Below are positions 29,791-39,260 of a stretch of 64,000 bases of DNA, in pieces. The translations under genes were made by a program, and so were the position numbers. The notes beneath the pieces were generated by a model. That model made no database searches, had not been told where the DNA came from, and saw only the letters and a list, made by a program, of their open reading frames with translations. Every line of letters begins with the position of its first letter. The first letter of the stretch is position 1. The DNA is taken from contig JAVBXP010000015.1 of assembly GCA_030824495.1 (NCBI GenBank), forward strand, positions 1 to 64,000. The letters run 5' to 3'. This stretch comes from a bacterium. Its GTDB lineage: Bacteria; Pseudomonadota; Alphaproteobacteria; Caulobacterales; Caulobacteraceae.

Positions 29791-31577
29791 CAGAACGCCT
29801 CCGCGGGCAGGGCCATCATCAGTTCCGAGCCGCTCTTCAGCTTGGCCAGGTGGCCGCCGGTTTCAGGCAGGATCCGCTGCACGTAGTAGCGGCCGATGAT
29901 CAGCTTGCTGGAATAGAAAGGATCGGTCTCGCCGGCCGCCACCTTGGCCTGGGCGGTCTTGGCGATCTGAGCCCACATATAGGCCAGGGCGGTCAGGCCG
30001 AAGAGGTGCATGTAGTCGGTCGATGCGGCGCCGGCGTTGTCGGGGTTCATCAGGCCGTTCTGCATCAGCCACATGGTGGCGTCCTGCAGTTCGGTCTTGG
30101 CCTGGGCCAGGCCCTCGGTGAATGGCTTCAGGGTCTCGTCGCCCGAGTTGGCCTCCACGAAGGCGTCGATATCGGCGAAGAAGCTCATCACCGCCCGGCC
30201 GCCGTCGGCCGCGAGTTTGCGGCCAACCAGGTCCAGGGCCTGGACGCCGTTGGTGCCCTCATAGATCAGGGCGATGCGGACATCGCGCATGTATTGGCTG
30301 ACCGGGAAGTGCTCGGTAAAGCCCGAGCCGCCGTGCACCTGGACCGCGTCGGAGCAGACCTTGAGGCCCCGGTCGGTGAGGAAGCCCTTCACCACCGGCG
30401 TCATCAGCGCCATGTAGTCGCCAGCCTTCTGGCGAACGGACTCGTCGGGGTGCGCGTGCGCCAGATCGCCCTGCAGAGCGGTCCAGAACAGGAAGGCGCG
30501 GCCGCCCTCGATGATCGCGCGGCTGTCCATCAGCATCCGCCGCACATCGGGGTGGACGATGATTGGGTCAGCAGGCCCATCGGGGTTTTTCGGCCCGGTC
30601 AGCGAGCGGCCTTGCAGGCGTTCCTTGGCGAAGGTGGCGGCGGCCTGATAGGCCGCCTCGGCCTGGGCGACGCCTTGCAGGCCCACCCCGATCCGGGCCT
30701 CATTCATCATCACGAACATCAACGACAGGCCGCGGTTTTCCTCCCCGACCAGCCAGCCGACCGACTCCTCATGACGGATCACGCAGGTCGCGTTGCCGTG
30801 GATGCCCATCTTCTCTTCGAGGCCGTCGCAATAGACGCTGTTGCGCGCGCCCGGCTTTCCGTCCGCATCCGGAATGAACTTGGGCACGATGAAGAGGCTG
30901 ATGCCGCGCGTACCGGCCGGCGCGCCTTCGATGCGGGCCAGCACCAGGTGGACGATGTTCTCCGCCATGTCGTGCTCGCCGCCGGAGATCCAGATTTTCC
31001 CGCCGGAGATTTTGTAGCTGCCGTCAGCCTGCGGGACTGCCTTGGTGCGCAGCAGGCCAAGGTCGGTGCCGCAATGCGGCTCGGTCAGGTTCATGGTCCC
31101 GCCCCATTGGCCCGAGGCCAGCTTGGGCAGGTAGAGGTCTTTCTGTTCGTCTGATCCGCCGTTCAGGATCGCCGAATAGGCCCCATGGGTCAGGCCCGGA
31201 TACATGGAAAACGCCATGTTCGCCGAGGAGGACATTTCGGAGAAGGACAGGTTCACCACGTGCGGCAGACCCTGACCGCCATAGGCGGGCTCTGCGCCCA
31301 GCGCAGGCCACCCGCCTTCCACCAGCTTGGCGTAGGCGTCCTTGAAGCCCGTCGGCGTCTTGACCGTATGATCGGGGTTCCAGGTGCAGCCTTCCTTGTC
31401 GCCGACCGAGTTCAGCGGGGCGAGCACCTCGCCGGTGAAGCGGCCGGCCTCCTCGATGATCTGCTCGACCACATCCATCGAGGCTTCGGCGAACCCTGGC
31501 AGATTGGCGTACTTCTCGATCTCAAGCACATCGCGCAGAAGGAAGACGTGGTCGCGTACGGGGGGCTGATAGGGCAT
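29790..31577 (-). CDS. Acyl-CoA dehydrogenase (large FadE-like, with C-terminal extension)
   Basis: A 595-residue flavoprotein that oxidises acyl-CoA to enoyl-CoA. The N-terminal region resembles the long bacterial acyl-CoA dehydrogenase subgroup (VRDHVFLLRDVLEIEKY). FAD and substrate signatures are MNLTEPHCGTDLGLLRTKA and KIWISGGEHD. The catalytic glutamate lies in IALIYEGTNGVQALDLVGRK. An extra helical C-terminal domain of about 120 residues follows. The ATG giving MPYQPPVRDH is preferred to a longer frame. It is downstream of a MerR regulator and coupled to the OsmC gene. Confidence 0.94.
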   Translation of the reverse strand: MPYQPPVRDHVFLLRDVLEIEKYANLPGFAEASMDVVEQIIEEAGRFTGEVLAPLNSVGDKEGCTWNPDHTVKTPTGFKDAYAKLVEGGWPALGAEPAYGGQGLPHVVNLSFSEMSSSANMAFSMYPGLTHGAYSAILNGGSDEQKDLYLPKLASGQWGGTMNLTEPHCGTDLGLLRTKAVPQADGSYKISGGKIWISGGEHDMAENIVHLVLARIEGAPAGTRGISLFIVPKFIPDADGKPGARNSVYCDGLEEKMGIHGNATCVIRHEESVGWLVGEENRGLSLMFVMMNEARIGVGLQGVAQAEAAYQAAATFAKERLQGRSLTGPKNPDGPADPIIVHPDVRRMLMDSRAIIEGGRAFLFWTALQGDLAHAHPDESVRQKAGDYMALMTPVVKGFLTDRGLKVCSDAVQVHGGSGFTEHFPVSQYMRDVRIALIYEGTNGVQALDLVGRKLAADGGRAVMSFFADIDAFVEANSGDETLKPFTEGLAQAKTELQDATMWLMQNGLMNPDNAGAASTDYMHLFGLTALAYMWAQIAKTAQAKVAAGETDPFYSSKLIIGRYYVQRILPETGGHLAKLKSGSELMMALPAEAF

Positions 31578-31674
31578 GTCCGCTCCGGTTGACGGCAAAA
31601 GGGCCTCCGACCTGGTCGAAAGCCTTGAGTAAAACTAGACTGAATGCAGGTCGCGGGCGACGCTCGCGAGCCGG

Positions 31675-32148
31675 CTATTTCACGTGTTCAAGGTCGCCCA
31701 GCCGGGCGCGCAGCACTTGGTCGTAGTCGGCGGCGCGAGGCAGCAGGTCGGGCCTGGTCTCGCTCAGGTGCTTTTCCAGGGCGTCACAGCCGCGACGCAG
31801 TTCGTCGATGGCGTGGTCGATGTCAGAGCGCTGGGATTCGAGCGCGACGATCCGTTCACGGAACTTGAGCAACGACTTGGCGTTCTGGGCCGCCCCGCCA
31901 TCGTTCAATTCGTAGAGATCAAGGATCTCGCCGATCTCCGCCAAGGCCAGTCCGACCCGCTTGCCGCGCAGGATGAGCTGCAGGCGGGCGCGATCCTTGT
32001 AGGAATAGACCCGGTTTAGCCCGTCGCGGGCCGGGAAGAGCAGGCCCTTGTCTTCATAGAAGCGCAAAGCGCGCGGCGTACATTTGAATTCGAGGCAGAG
32101 CTGCCGAATGCTGAACGTGCGGTTGGGCCGGCGAAGGTCAACGGGCAT
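31675..32148 (-). CDS. MerR family transcriptional regulator
   Basis: A 157-residue regulator with an N-terminal winged HTH (FSIRQLCLEFKCTPRALRFYEDKGLL) and a long coiled-coil dimerisation helix from about residue 80 to 135. It has none of the conserved metal-binding cysteines of metal-sensing MerR proteins. It is similar in type to MerR regulators of acyl-CoA and leucine catabolism, which fits the acyl-CoA dehydrogenase gene 97 bases downstream. The ATG at 32148 has GGAGG seven bases upstream. Autoregulation through the site at 32186-32215 is likely. Confidence 0.9.
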   Translation of the reverse strand: MPVDLRRPNRTFSIRQLCLEFKCTPRALRFYEDKGLLFPARDGLNRVYSYKDRARLQLILRGKRVGLALAEIGEILDLYELNDGGAAQNAKSLLKFRERIVALESQRSDIDHAIDELRRGCDALEKHLSETRPDLLPRAADYDQVLRARLGDLEHVK

Positions 32149-32185
32149 GAGGCATCCTCCCTGGACGCTATTTTCTATTACTGAC

Positions 32186-32215
32186 ACCGTAAAACGATGC
32201 TTCCGTTTACGTCAA
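32186..32215 (-). promoter_or_regulatory. MerR-type promoter/operator for the acyl-CoA dehydrogenase operon
   Basis: On the minus strand TTGACG (32215-32210) and TACGGT (32191-32186) are separated by 18 bases. Inside lies an imperfect inverted repeat, CGTAAACG and CGTTTTACG, with a seven-base centre. Operator placement within a long spacer is the usual MerR arrangement. It is 38 bases before the regulator's ATG. Confidence 0.55.
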
Positions 32216-32301
32216 GGTGATCGGCGTTAAGTCAGGCACACGTGATGGCTGGACCCAGCCTCGCGACCGCCGCTAGCTTGGGCGGTCGAAAGGGGCGTTT
32301 C

Positions 32302-34749
32302 ATGGTTCGAGGTCTTTTGCGGTCCGCCGCGTCGGCGGTGGTGATCGCTGCTTGCCTGTCAGCGTCGGGACCGGCCCTGGCCGCCGAAGGCGCGCCTTCG
32401 GCGTTGGCCGGTGCGGTGCGGCAGGACGGCCTGCTGCCGGTCCATGTGGACAAGGCGAAGGGGCGTATCCTGCTGTCGCTGCCCGCCGCCGACGCCGACG
32501 GGGTCAGCGGGCGCTATCTCTACCTGACCGCCCTTAAGACCGGTCTCGGTTCGGCGCCGGTGGGCCTGGATCGTGCGCGGCTGGGCGACACCCAGGTGCT
32601 GGCCTTCCGCCGCATCGGCAAGAAGGTGGTGGCCGAGTTCGAGAACCATAAGTTCCGCGCCGTCGGGGCGCCGGCCGATGAGCAGGCGGCGGCCCGTGAC
32701 GCCTTCTCGGTGTCCACCGTCTGGGCGGGAGACATTGTCGAGACCACGCCTGACGGCCGCCTGCTGGTGGACATCTCCAGCTTCCTGACCCGTGACGCCA
32801 TCGGCATCGCCGACGCACTGAAGCAGGCGGGCGAGGCGGGGTACAAACTCGTGCCCGAGCTCAGCATGGCCGATCCCTCGGCGGTGAAGGTGTTCCCCGA
32901 GAACCTGGAGTTCGAAGCGCGCCAGACCTTCGCGTCCGACACCCCTGGGCCAGAGGTGCGCAACATCGCGCCCGATCCCAAGCTGATCACCCTGCAGGTG
33001 CGCCACTCGTTGGTGAAGCTTCCGGCGCCGGGCTATGAACCGCGTGTCTTCGATCCGCGCAGCGGCGGCTTCTCGACCACGGTGCTCGACTATGCCGCGC
33101 CGCTTGGCGAGGAGATCGTCTATCGCCTGGCCAATCGCTTCCGGCTGGAGAAGACCAATCCGGGGGCGGCCAAATCGCCGGTCAAGAAGCCGATCATCTT
33201 CTATGTGGACCGTGCCGCCCCTGAGCCGATCCGTACGGCTCTGGTCGATGGGGCGGCATGGTGGGCGCAAGCGTTCGAGGCCGCCGGTTTCCAGGACGCC
33301 TACCAGGTGAAGGTGCTGCCTGAAGGCGCCGATCCGCTGGACGTGCGCTACAACGTCATCAACTGGGTCGACCGGGCGACGCGTGGCTGGTCCTACGGGC
33401 AGGCGGTCACCGATCCGCGCACCGGCGAGATCGTCAAGGGCTCGGTGTTGCTGGGCGCCCTGCGGGTGCGCCAGGACATGCTGATCTTCGAAGGGCTGGT
33501 CGGCGCTCATCGCAACGGGACCGGCGGCCCCAACGACCCGATCCAGGTCTCGCTCGCGCGGCTGCGCCAGCTATCGGCACATGAGGTTGGCCACTCCATC
33601 GGCTTTGCGCACAATTTCGCCGCCTCGACCCAGGACCGCGCCTCGGTGATGGACTATCCGGCGCCGCGCGTGACGTTGAGGCAAGGCCGGATCGACCTGT
33701 CGGACGCCTATGGCGTCGGCATTGGTCCCTGGGACCGGTTCACCGTCGATTGGCTTTATGGCGACGGCGGGGAGGCGCTGCTGACCAAGACCTCGGCGAT
33801 GGTGAAGCGGGGCGAGCGCTATGTCAGCGACGCCGACGCCCGCCCGCTGGGCGCGGCCCAGCCGTGGGGCAGTCTCTGGGACGACGGCGCTGATCCGGCC
33901 GCTGAGCTCGAGCGGATGATGGAGGTGCGGCGTGTGGCGTTGGAGAGCTTTGGGCTGGGCGCGCTGAAGGCTGGCGAGCCGGTCGCGAACCTGAAGCGCA
34001 AATATGTGCCGATCTATCTGCTGCACCGCTATCAGCTTGAGGCGGCGGCCAAGCTCGTCGGCGGAGTGGACTACGCCTATTCGGTGATCGGAGACGGCCG
34101 CGAGATTTCACCGCCGATCCCAGCCGATCGCCAGCGCCAGGCGCTGACCTCGCTGCTTGCGACCCTCGCGCCGCAGGAGCTCGACACGCCCGAGACCCTG
34201 GTCACCATGCTGTCGTCAGCGCAGTCGGGCGACCCGGACCGGCAGTATGTGATCGAGGTGTTCGCCGGCGCCGGCGGGCCGGTCTTCGATCCGCTGGTGG
34301 CGGCCGACGTGGCGGCCAGCATGACGCTTGATCACCTGCTGGCGCCAGACCGACTGACCCGGCTTATCGACCAGCACCGGCGTGACCCGGCCCAACTCGG
34401 CGTCGGCGAAGTGTTGGACCGCCTGATTGAGACAGTGTTCGCCCCAGCGCCCGGGCGCCTGGGCGAGGTGTCGCGCCGGGTGCAGACCCGGCTAGTGTTC
34501 GACTTGGCGCAGGCCGAGCGCGATCCAAAGCTGTCGCCCGCGGCGGCCTCGGAGATCGGCGCGCGGCTGCGCAGCTTGCCGGCGCGCCTCAAGGGTGGCG
34601 TGGATGGCGCCGACAGGGCCCACCGCCAGCGGCTGATCGCCCTGCTGACCGACCGCGATGCGCTCGCCCTGTTGGCGACGCCGAAGCTGAAGCCGGAGAC
34701 GCCGCCCGGCATGCCGATCGGCGACGACGACTACGGGGTGCTGAACTAG
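32302..34749 (+). CDS. Exported zinc metalloprotease (DUF5117/metzincin-like)
   Basis: An 815-residue protein with a signal peptide (LLRSAASAVVIAACLSA, cleavage after ALAA). The zinc site HEVGHSIGFAH at residues 427-437 matches HExxHxxGxxH of metzincins. The preceding region (FYVDRAAPEPIRTALVDGAA, then YNVINWVDRATRGWSYGQAV) is typical of bacterial DUF5117/DUF4953 zinc-dependent proteases. It should be periplasmic or outer-membrane associated. I choose ATG 32302 because AAGGGG precedes it and it gives the signal peptide at once. The substrate is unknown. Confidence 0.9.
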   Translation: MVRGLLRSAASAVVIAACLSASGPALAAEGAPSALAGAVRQDGLLPVHVDKAKGRILLSLPAADADGVSGRYLYLTALKTGLGSAPVGLDRARLGDTQVLAFRRIGKKVVAEFENHKFRAVGAPADEQAAARDAFSVSTVWAGDIVETTPDGRLLVDISSFLTRDAIGIADALKQAGEAGYKLVPELSMADPSAVKVFPENLEFEARQTFASDTPGPEVRNIAPDPKLITLQVRHSLVKLPAPGYEPRVFDPRSGGFSTTVLDYAAPLGEEIVYRLANRFRLEKTNPGAAKSPVKKPIIFYVDRAAPEPIRTALVDGAAWWAQAFEAAGFQDAYQVKVLPEGADPLDVRYNVINWVDRATRGWSYGQAVTDPRTGEIVKGSVLLGALRVRQDMLIFEGLVGAHRNGTGGPNDPIQVSLARLRQLSAHEVGHSIGFAHNFAASTQDRASVMDYPAPRVTLRQGRIDLSDAYGVGIGPWDRFTVDWLYGDGGEALLTKTSAMVKRGERYVSDADARPLGAAQPWGSLWDDGADPAAELERMMEVRRVALESFGLGALKAGEPVANLKRKYVPIYLLHRYQLEAAAKLVGGVDYAYSVIGDGREISPPIPADRQRQALTSLLATLAPQELDTPETLVTMLSSAQSGDPDRQYVIEVFAGAGGPVFDPLVAADVAASMTLDHLLAPDRLTRLIDQHRRDPAQLGVGEVLDRLIETVFAPAPGRLGEVSRRVQTRLVFDLAQAERDPKLSPAAASEIGARLRSLPARLKGGVDGADRAHRQRLIALLTDRDALALLATPKLKPETPPGMPIGDDDYGVLN

Positions 34750-34796
34750 CACCGATCATCCCCCGGCTGACCGGAGGATGACGAGCGGGGTGATCG

Positions 34797-36503
34797 TTAA
34801 GCTGTCAGTTCGCCGGCCAGGGCGCGTTCGATCAGGGCGATCGTGCGCTCCAGGCCAAAGATGGCGGCGAAGGAGCCGAAGCGCGGGCCTTGGCTTTGGC
34901 CAAGCAGGACTTCATACAGCGCCTGGAACCAGCCGCGCAGCGGTTCGAACCCGGCGTCCTTGCCGACTTCGAACACGTTGTTCTGGATGGTCTCGGCGTC
35001 GGCGTCGGCCGGCAGCGCCTTGAAGCGGGCGACCAGAGCGGTCATCGCCGCGCGTTCCTTGTCGTCAGGCGCGCGGAACTTCTTCGAGGGCTTCACGAAG
35101 TCCTCGTAGTAGTTGATCGCATAGCCGGCCAGGCGATCCAGGGTCGGCTCGGTCTCGGGAGTGGCGCCGGCGATGTAGCGGCTGATGAAGCCCCAGAGGA
35201 TATCCTTGGTCGAGGCGTCGGCCGCCGAGACCAGGTTCAGCAGCAGCGAGAACGACACTGGCGAGCCGCGCTCCGGCGGCGCACCGCGATGGACGTGCCA
35301 GGCCGGGTTGTCGATCGCCGGGCCGTTGGCGCCGTCGGCGCGCGCGCGGTTGTAGGCGTCGAGCTGCTGCAGGTACTCGTCCGTCGCCTTCGGGATAACG
35401 TCGAAATAGAGCCGCTTGGCCGACTTCGGCGACTGGTACATGTAGTAGGCGAGGCTCTCGGGCGCGCCATAGCGCAGCCACTCCTCCATGGTCAGGCCGT
35501 TGCCCTTGGACTTGGAGATCTTCTGGTTGTTCTCGTCCATGAACAGTTCGAAGTGGAAGGCTTCCGGCGGCGTACCCCCCAGCACCTTCACCAGCTTGTT
35601 CGACACCCGAACGCTGTCGACCAGGTCCTTGCCTGAGGCTTCGAAGTCGACCTCCAGCGCCGTCCAGCGGGCGGCCCAGTCGGGGCGCCATTGCAGCTTC
35701 ACATGGCCGCCGGTGACCGGGACCTCGGTCAGGGTTCCGTCTTCGTCGGCGAAGACGATCGTGCCCGCCTCGACATTGCGTTCCAGGGTCGGAACCTGCA
35801 GCACGCGGCCGGTCTTCGGGCTGATCGGCAGGAATGGTGAATAGGTGGCCCGGCGTTCCTCGCCCAGGGTCGGCAGCATGACCGCTTGCATGGCGTCGAA
35901 CCGCGCCAGTACCCGCAGCAGCACCTCGTCGAAGCGGCCCGAGGTGTAGCAGTCGGTCGACGACATGAAGTCATAGTCGAAGCCGAAGCCGTCGAGGAAA
36001 GCGCGCAGGCGGGCGTTGTTGTGGTGGGCGAAGCTCTCGTACTCGCCGAAGGGGTCGCGGACCTTGCTGACCGGTTTGTCGCGGTCTTCTTCCAGCATCT
36101 CGCGGTTGGGAACGTTGTCCGGAATCTTCCGCAGGCCGTCCATGTCGTCGGAGAAAACGATCAGCTTGGTCGGGATGGCGTCTTCGGTCAGGGCCCGGAA
36201 GGCGTTGCGCACCATGGTCGGGCGTGCGGCCTCGCCAAAGGTGCCCATGTGCGGCAGGCCCGAGGCGCCGAAACCGCATTGGAACACCACGGCCTTGTTC
36301 AAAGTCGGCAAAGTGGCGACCGCCTCGGCGAACTTGCCCTGGGCGAACAAGGTCGCGGCCAGGTCGCGCTCGGCGTCCGACAGCCGAAGTTTGAGCACGC
36401 GGTCCAGCAGCAGACGGGCCTGTTCGAAAGGCCAGCTTTTGGCTTCGCGGGCCTGATGAGAGAGGCCTTGCAGGGACGGGTTCTGGAGCGTGTTCTGAGA
36501 CAT
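34797..36503 (-). CDS. lysK: Class I lysyl-tRNA synthetase
   Basis: Charges tRNA-Lys. This is the archaeal-type class I enzyme, not the class II LysS: it carries a HIGH-like [19 protein letters not shown] near residue 83 and a KMSKS-like [15 protein letters not shown] near residue 328, with a helical C-terminal anticodon-binding region. The 568-residue length suits bacterial class I LysRS. Alphaproteobacteria commonly carry this form. It is divergent from the PhnD-like gene, with 119 bases between. Confidence 0.95.
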   Translation of the reverse strand: MSQNTLQNPSLQGLSHQAREAKSWPFEQARLLLDRVLKLRLSDAERDLAATLFAQGKFAEAVATLPTLNKAVVFQCGFGASGLPHMGTFGEAARPTMVRNAFRALTEDAIPTKLIVFSDDMDGLRKIPDNVPNREMLEEDRDKPVSKVRDPFGEYESFAHHNNARLRAFLDGFGFDYDFMSSTDCYTSGRFDEVLLRVLARFDAMQAVMLPTLGEERRATYSPFLPISPKTGRVLQVPTLERNVEAGTIVFADEDGTLTEVPVTGGHVKLQWRPDWAARWTALEVDFEASGKDLVDSVRVSNKLVKVLGGTPPEAFHFELFMDENNQKISKSKGNGLTMEEWLRYGAPESLAYYMYQSPKSAKRLYFDVIPKATDEYLQQLDAYNRARADGANGPAIDNPAWHVHRGAPPERGSPVSFSLLLNLVSAADASTKDILWGFISRYIAGATPETEPTLDRLAGYAINYYEDFVKPSKKFRAPDDKERAAMTALVARFKALPADADAETIQNNVFEVGKDAGFEPLRGWFQALYEVLLGQSQGPRFGSFAAIFGLERTIALIERALAGELTA

Positions 36504-36622
36504 GCTGCGGCCGTACCGCCCTAAGCCCCTCGCCTCAAGCAGACTTTTGCGCTCATCTTCGTCGTCGGGTTGTCACGGAACCGGAGGAAAAGCCGGTCCG
36601 AACCGCCCCGGGGGAAATTCTG

Positions 36623-37630
36623 ATGATCACGCGACGCCTTGGCCTTGCCGCCGTCCTGTCTTCGATTCTGGCGCTAGGAGCCTGTAACAAGGCGAGCGAA
36701 CCGGCGCCCGCTGAACCGGTGGCGGTCAATTTCTCGATCATGTCGACCGAGGGCCGCCAGACCCAGATGGACGACTGGGGGCCCTTCCTGGCCGACATGG
36801 AAAAGGCCATCGGCATTCCGGTGAAGCCGTTCTTCGGCACCAACTACACGGCCCTGATCGAGGCGATGCGCTTCAAGCAGACCGATGTCGGCTGGTTCAC
36901 CAATCAGTCGGGGCTGGAGGCGGTGCGCCGCGCCAATGGCGAGGTGTTCGCGCGGACCGTGAAGCCGAACGGGCCGGACGGCTACAACGCCGTTGTGGTC
37001 GTTCGGAAGGGCTCGGGCGTCACGCTCGACAAGCTGCTCAAGTGCGACAAGAGCCTGACCTTCGGGATGGGCGACGCCAAGTCGACCTCAGGCACGCTAG
37101 CGCCGATGACCTATCTGTTCGCGCCGCGTGGCATCGATCCCAATGACTGCTTCCGCACCGTGCGTTCGACCAATCATGAGGCGAACCTCTTTGCGGTGGG
37201 CCAGGGCCTGCTTGATGCAGCCACCAACAACACCGCCTCGATGGACCGCATGGCGATGATGGGCACCGACCTGTCGAAGAAGACCCTAGGCGCCATCGAG
37301 GTGATCTGGACCTCGCCGCTGATCCCCGAGGATCCGATGGTCTGGCGCAAGGATCTCGATCCGGCCCTGAAGGCCAAGATCGACGCGTTCATCTTCAGCT
37401 ACGGGACCGGCGAGGGACCGGAGGCCGAGCGTCAGCGCAAGGTGCTGGAGCGCATCCAGACCAAGCCGTTCAAGCGCGCCAACGACAGTCACTTGCTGCC
37501 GGTGCGTGAGATGGAGGCGTCGGGCCAGCTCATGCAGGCCAAGGCCAAGGGGGACGCCGCCGCGGTGAAGGCCGCGGAAGCCGAGCTGGCGAAGATCGCG
37601 GCGGAGCGGAAGGCGCTGCCGGCGACCTGA
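36623..37630 (+). CDS. PhnD-like phosphonate/phosphite ABC transporter binding lipoprotein
   Basis: A 335-residue periplasmic binding protein anchored as a lipoprotein (signal ends LALGAC, Cys21). The PhnD pattern includes a [20 protein letters not shown] segment and [17 protein letters not shown], with a helical C-terminus. PhnD-type proteins bind phosphonates or related oxyanions for import. No PhnC ATPase or PhnE permease gene is nearby, so the partner transporter must be elsewhere, or the protein works alone as a sensor. The ATG has a GGGGGA site upstream. Confidence 0.88.
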   Translation: MITRRLGLAAVLSSILALGACNKASEPAPAEPVAVNFSIMSTEGRQTQMDDWGPFLADMEKAIGIPVKPFFGTNYTALIEAMRFKQTDVGWFTNQSGLEAVRRANGEVFARTVKPNGPDGYNAVVVVRKGSGVTLDKLLKCDKSLTFGMGDAKSTSGTLAPMTYLFAPRGIDPNDCFRTVRSTNHEANLFAVGQGLLDAATNNTASMDRMAMMGTDLSKKTLGAIEVIWTSPLIPEDPMVWRKDLDPALKAKIDAFIFSYGTGEGPEAERQRKVLERIQTKPFKRANDSHLLPVREMEASGQLMQAKAKGDAAAVKAAEAELAKIAAERKALPAT

Positions 37631-37686
37631 CGGAACTCAAGGCCTCGTCCGGCGTCATTGCACCTTAGCTTTGCGAGGAGGCGCCG

Positions 37687-38064
37687 ATGGATCTGCTGGT
37701 GGTGAAACGAGTCCTGGGACTGTGTTCCGTTGGGATCGGCCTGCTCGCCGTCGCCGCGCCGGATAAGGTGGCGCGGTTCATCGGCATTGAGGACAAGCAA
37801 GCGATGAGCGCATTCGGCGCTCGCGAACTCGCGGCCGGCGCGGGGTTGCTGTCGCCGGTGAAGCCTTCGCCCTGGTTCTGGCTACGCGCGGGCGGCGACG
37901 TCATGGACGTGGCCATGCTCAGCCGAGCGGTCGGGCGCGACAATCCAAGGCGCGCGGTGGCTTTGACGGCGTTGGGCGCCGTGGCGGCCATAGCGGTGTT
38001 CGATTTCGCGCTCGCCGCCCACGCCGCGCGCCACAAGGGCGCCGACCGGCAGGCGGCGGCCTAG
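37687..38064 (+). CDS. Small hypothetical membrane protein
   Basis: A 125-residue protein with about three hydrophobic segments (RVLGLCSVGIGLLAVAAP; GARELAAGAGLLS; AVALTALGAVAAIAVFDFALAA) and a basic C-terminus. The pattern GARELAAG and WFWLRAGGDVMDVAML is seen in small membrane proteins that are sometimes fused to SRPBCC/cyclase-like domains, but no such domain is present here. It starts 56 bases after the PhnD-like gene. Its TAG shares CTAG 38061-38064 with the convergent thioesterase. Confidence 0.75.
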   Translation: MDLLVVKRVLGLCSVGIGLLAVAAPDKVARFIGIEDKQAMSAFGARELAAGAGLLSPVKPSPWFWLRAGGDVMDVAMLSRAVGRDNPRRAVALTALGAVAAIAVFDFALAAHAARHKGADRQAAA

Positions 38065-38477
38065 GCGCCCTTGAGCAGGAAGTGGCCGCGCAGGAACGCC
38101 ACCGGCTTGCTGCGGGCCTCCTGCCAGGCCTCGACGTGAACATTGGCGATCTGGCGGCCGACCTTTCGCACGTCAGCGCGCGCATAGGTGACCTGGGCCT
38201 TGCCCGGGCGCAGGTACTCGATGGCGATGTCGATGGTCTTTGGAACCCGGCTACCCGGGGGCGAGATCACCGAGAGCTGAGCCAGGGCGGTCATCTCCAT
38301 GAACGCGCCGAGGACCCCGCCGTGCAGGGCCGGCATCGCGACGTTGCCGACCAGATGCGGCGCGAACGGCAGGGTGGCGGTCATTTCGTCGCCCGCAAGT
38401 TCGGCGCGCATGCCCAGGAAGCGGACATAGGGCACGCGGCTCAGGAAGGTCTCAAGGCGTTCGGCGGCTTCGCTCAT
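38061..38477 (-). CDS. PaaI-type hotdog thioesterase (second of pair)
   Basis: A 138-residue acyl-CoA thioesterase of the PaaI/YdiI hotdog-fold family. The characteristic segment is MPALHGGVLGAFMEMTALAQ, followed by TIDIAIEYLRPGKAQVTYAR. Such enzymes hydrolyse acyl- or aryl-CoA. Its start overlaps the stop of the upstream homologous gene by four bases (ATGA), so the pair is co-translated and probably arose by duplication or works as a heteromer. Confidence 0.9.
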   Translation of the reverse strand: MSEAAERLETFLSRVPYVRFLGMRAELAGDEMTATLPFAPHLVGNVAMPALHGGVLGAFMEMTALAQLSVISPPGSRVPKTIDIAIEYLRPGKAQVTYARADVRKVGRQIANVHVEAWQEARSKPVAFLRGHFLLKGA

Positions 38478-38923
38478 GCTACGGGACCCCGCTTGAGGAT
38501 GAAGGCGGCCTGGGCCGTGGCGATGGGGTCGGCCGGGTCGCCGTCGTAGGCGTGGGCTCGCACGAAGGCGATGGTCCGGGTCAGCTTATAGCAGTGGGCC
38601 TCAGCGATGACGTCCGCACGCGGCGTGGCGGCGCGCATGTAGTCGATGCGCAGGTCCAGGGTGGCGGTGGAGAAAGGGGTCTTGCTGTCGGTGGCCATGG
38701 AGATGATGGCCAGGCCGCAAGCGTGATCGAGCAGGGCGGTGATCACTCCTCCGGCGATGACGCCGGTATCGGGGTCGCCCACCAGATCTTCGCGCCAGGG
38801 GGTCAGGATGGAGCCCCTGGAAGGCTCGATGGAGCGTAGTTTGAAGCCGAGGGCGGAGGCCTGCGGAACGGTTTCCACCATGTTCCGCGCTATCTCGCGA
38901 AGGGCCTCTGGGGACATTGTCAT
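38474..38923 (-). CDS. PaaI-type hotdog thioesterase (first of pair)
   Basis: A 149-residue hotdog thioesterase. It shows GVIAGGVITALLDHACGLAI in the place of the catalytic helix, and ATLDLRIDYMRAATPRADVI as the central strand pair. Two ATGs are possible (38923, MTMSPEAL; 38917, MSPEAL). It overlaps the second thioesterase by four bases. Substrates are not predictable. Confidence 0.9.
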   Translation of the reverse strand: MTMSPEALREIARNMVETVPQASALGFKLRSIEPSRGSILTPWREDLVGDPDTGVIAGGVITALLDHACGLAIISMATDSKTPFSTATLDLRIDYMRAATPRADVIAEAHCYKLTRTIAFVRAHAYDGDPADPIATAQAAFILKRGPVA

Positions 38924-38986
38924 GTCCGCTGTTTGAGGCGCCTCCGCCTATCGGTCAACGTGACGGCGGGTCAACGGACGCCGCCT

Positions 38987-39094
38987 TTAGATCTGGCCGA
39001 AAGCCTGGGTGTAGACCGCGAGGACGACGGCGAGCAGCGGCGTGGCGGCGAGGACGAGGTTGGCGATGCCGTTGAAAGCGAAATTATTGGACAT
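38987..39094 (-). CDS. 35-residue single-span membrane peptide
   Basis: A short ORF beginning MSNNFAFNGIANLVLAAT and ending VYTQAFGQI. The centre is an uninterrupted hydrophobic stretch of about 20 residues, long enough to cross the membrane once. A GGAG ribosome-binding site lies seven bases before the ATG. It is isolated between the thioesterase pair and the exonuclease gene, with a 166-base AT-richer region upstream that includes a direct repeat. I recognise no family. Confidence 0.6.
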   Translation of the reverse strand: MSNNFAFNGIANLVLAATPLLAVVLAVYTQAFGQI

Positions 39095-39167
39095 GGGAAG
39101 CTCCGTTGATTTGCGTGGGACCCGGCGTCCGCGTCCCGATGTCGCAGGTATAAGGAACGTCACTGTC

Positions 39168-39224
39168 GAATACTCGTTACGTCTCGGTCATGACGTCGAT
39201 TTCACAATATGAATACTCTGTAAC
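39168..39224. promoter_or_regulatory. Direct repeat GAATACTC-(T)GT(T/A)AC in the divergent intergenic region
   Basis: GAATACTCGTTAC at 39168-39180 and GAATACTCTGTAAC at 39211-39224 lie 43 bases apart in an AT-rich stretch between the 35-residue membrane peptide and the exonuclease gene. They may be regulator half-sites or paired promoter elements; I cannot tell which gene they serve. Confidence 0.4.
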
Positions 39225-39260
39225 CTACTGTGGGCCGCCGCCGCGCCCATATCAAAAGCC

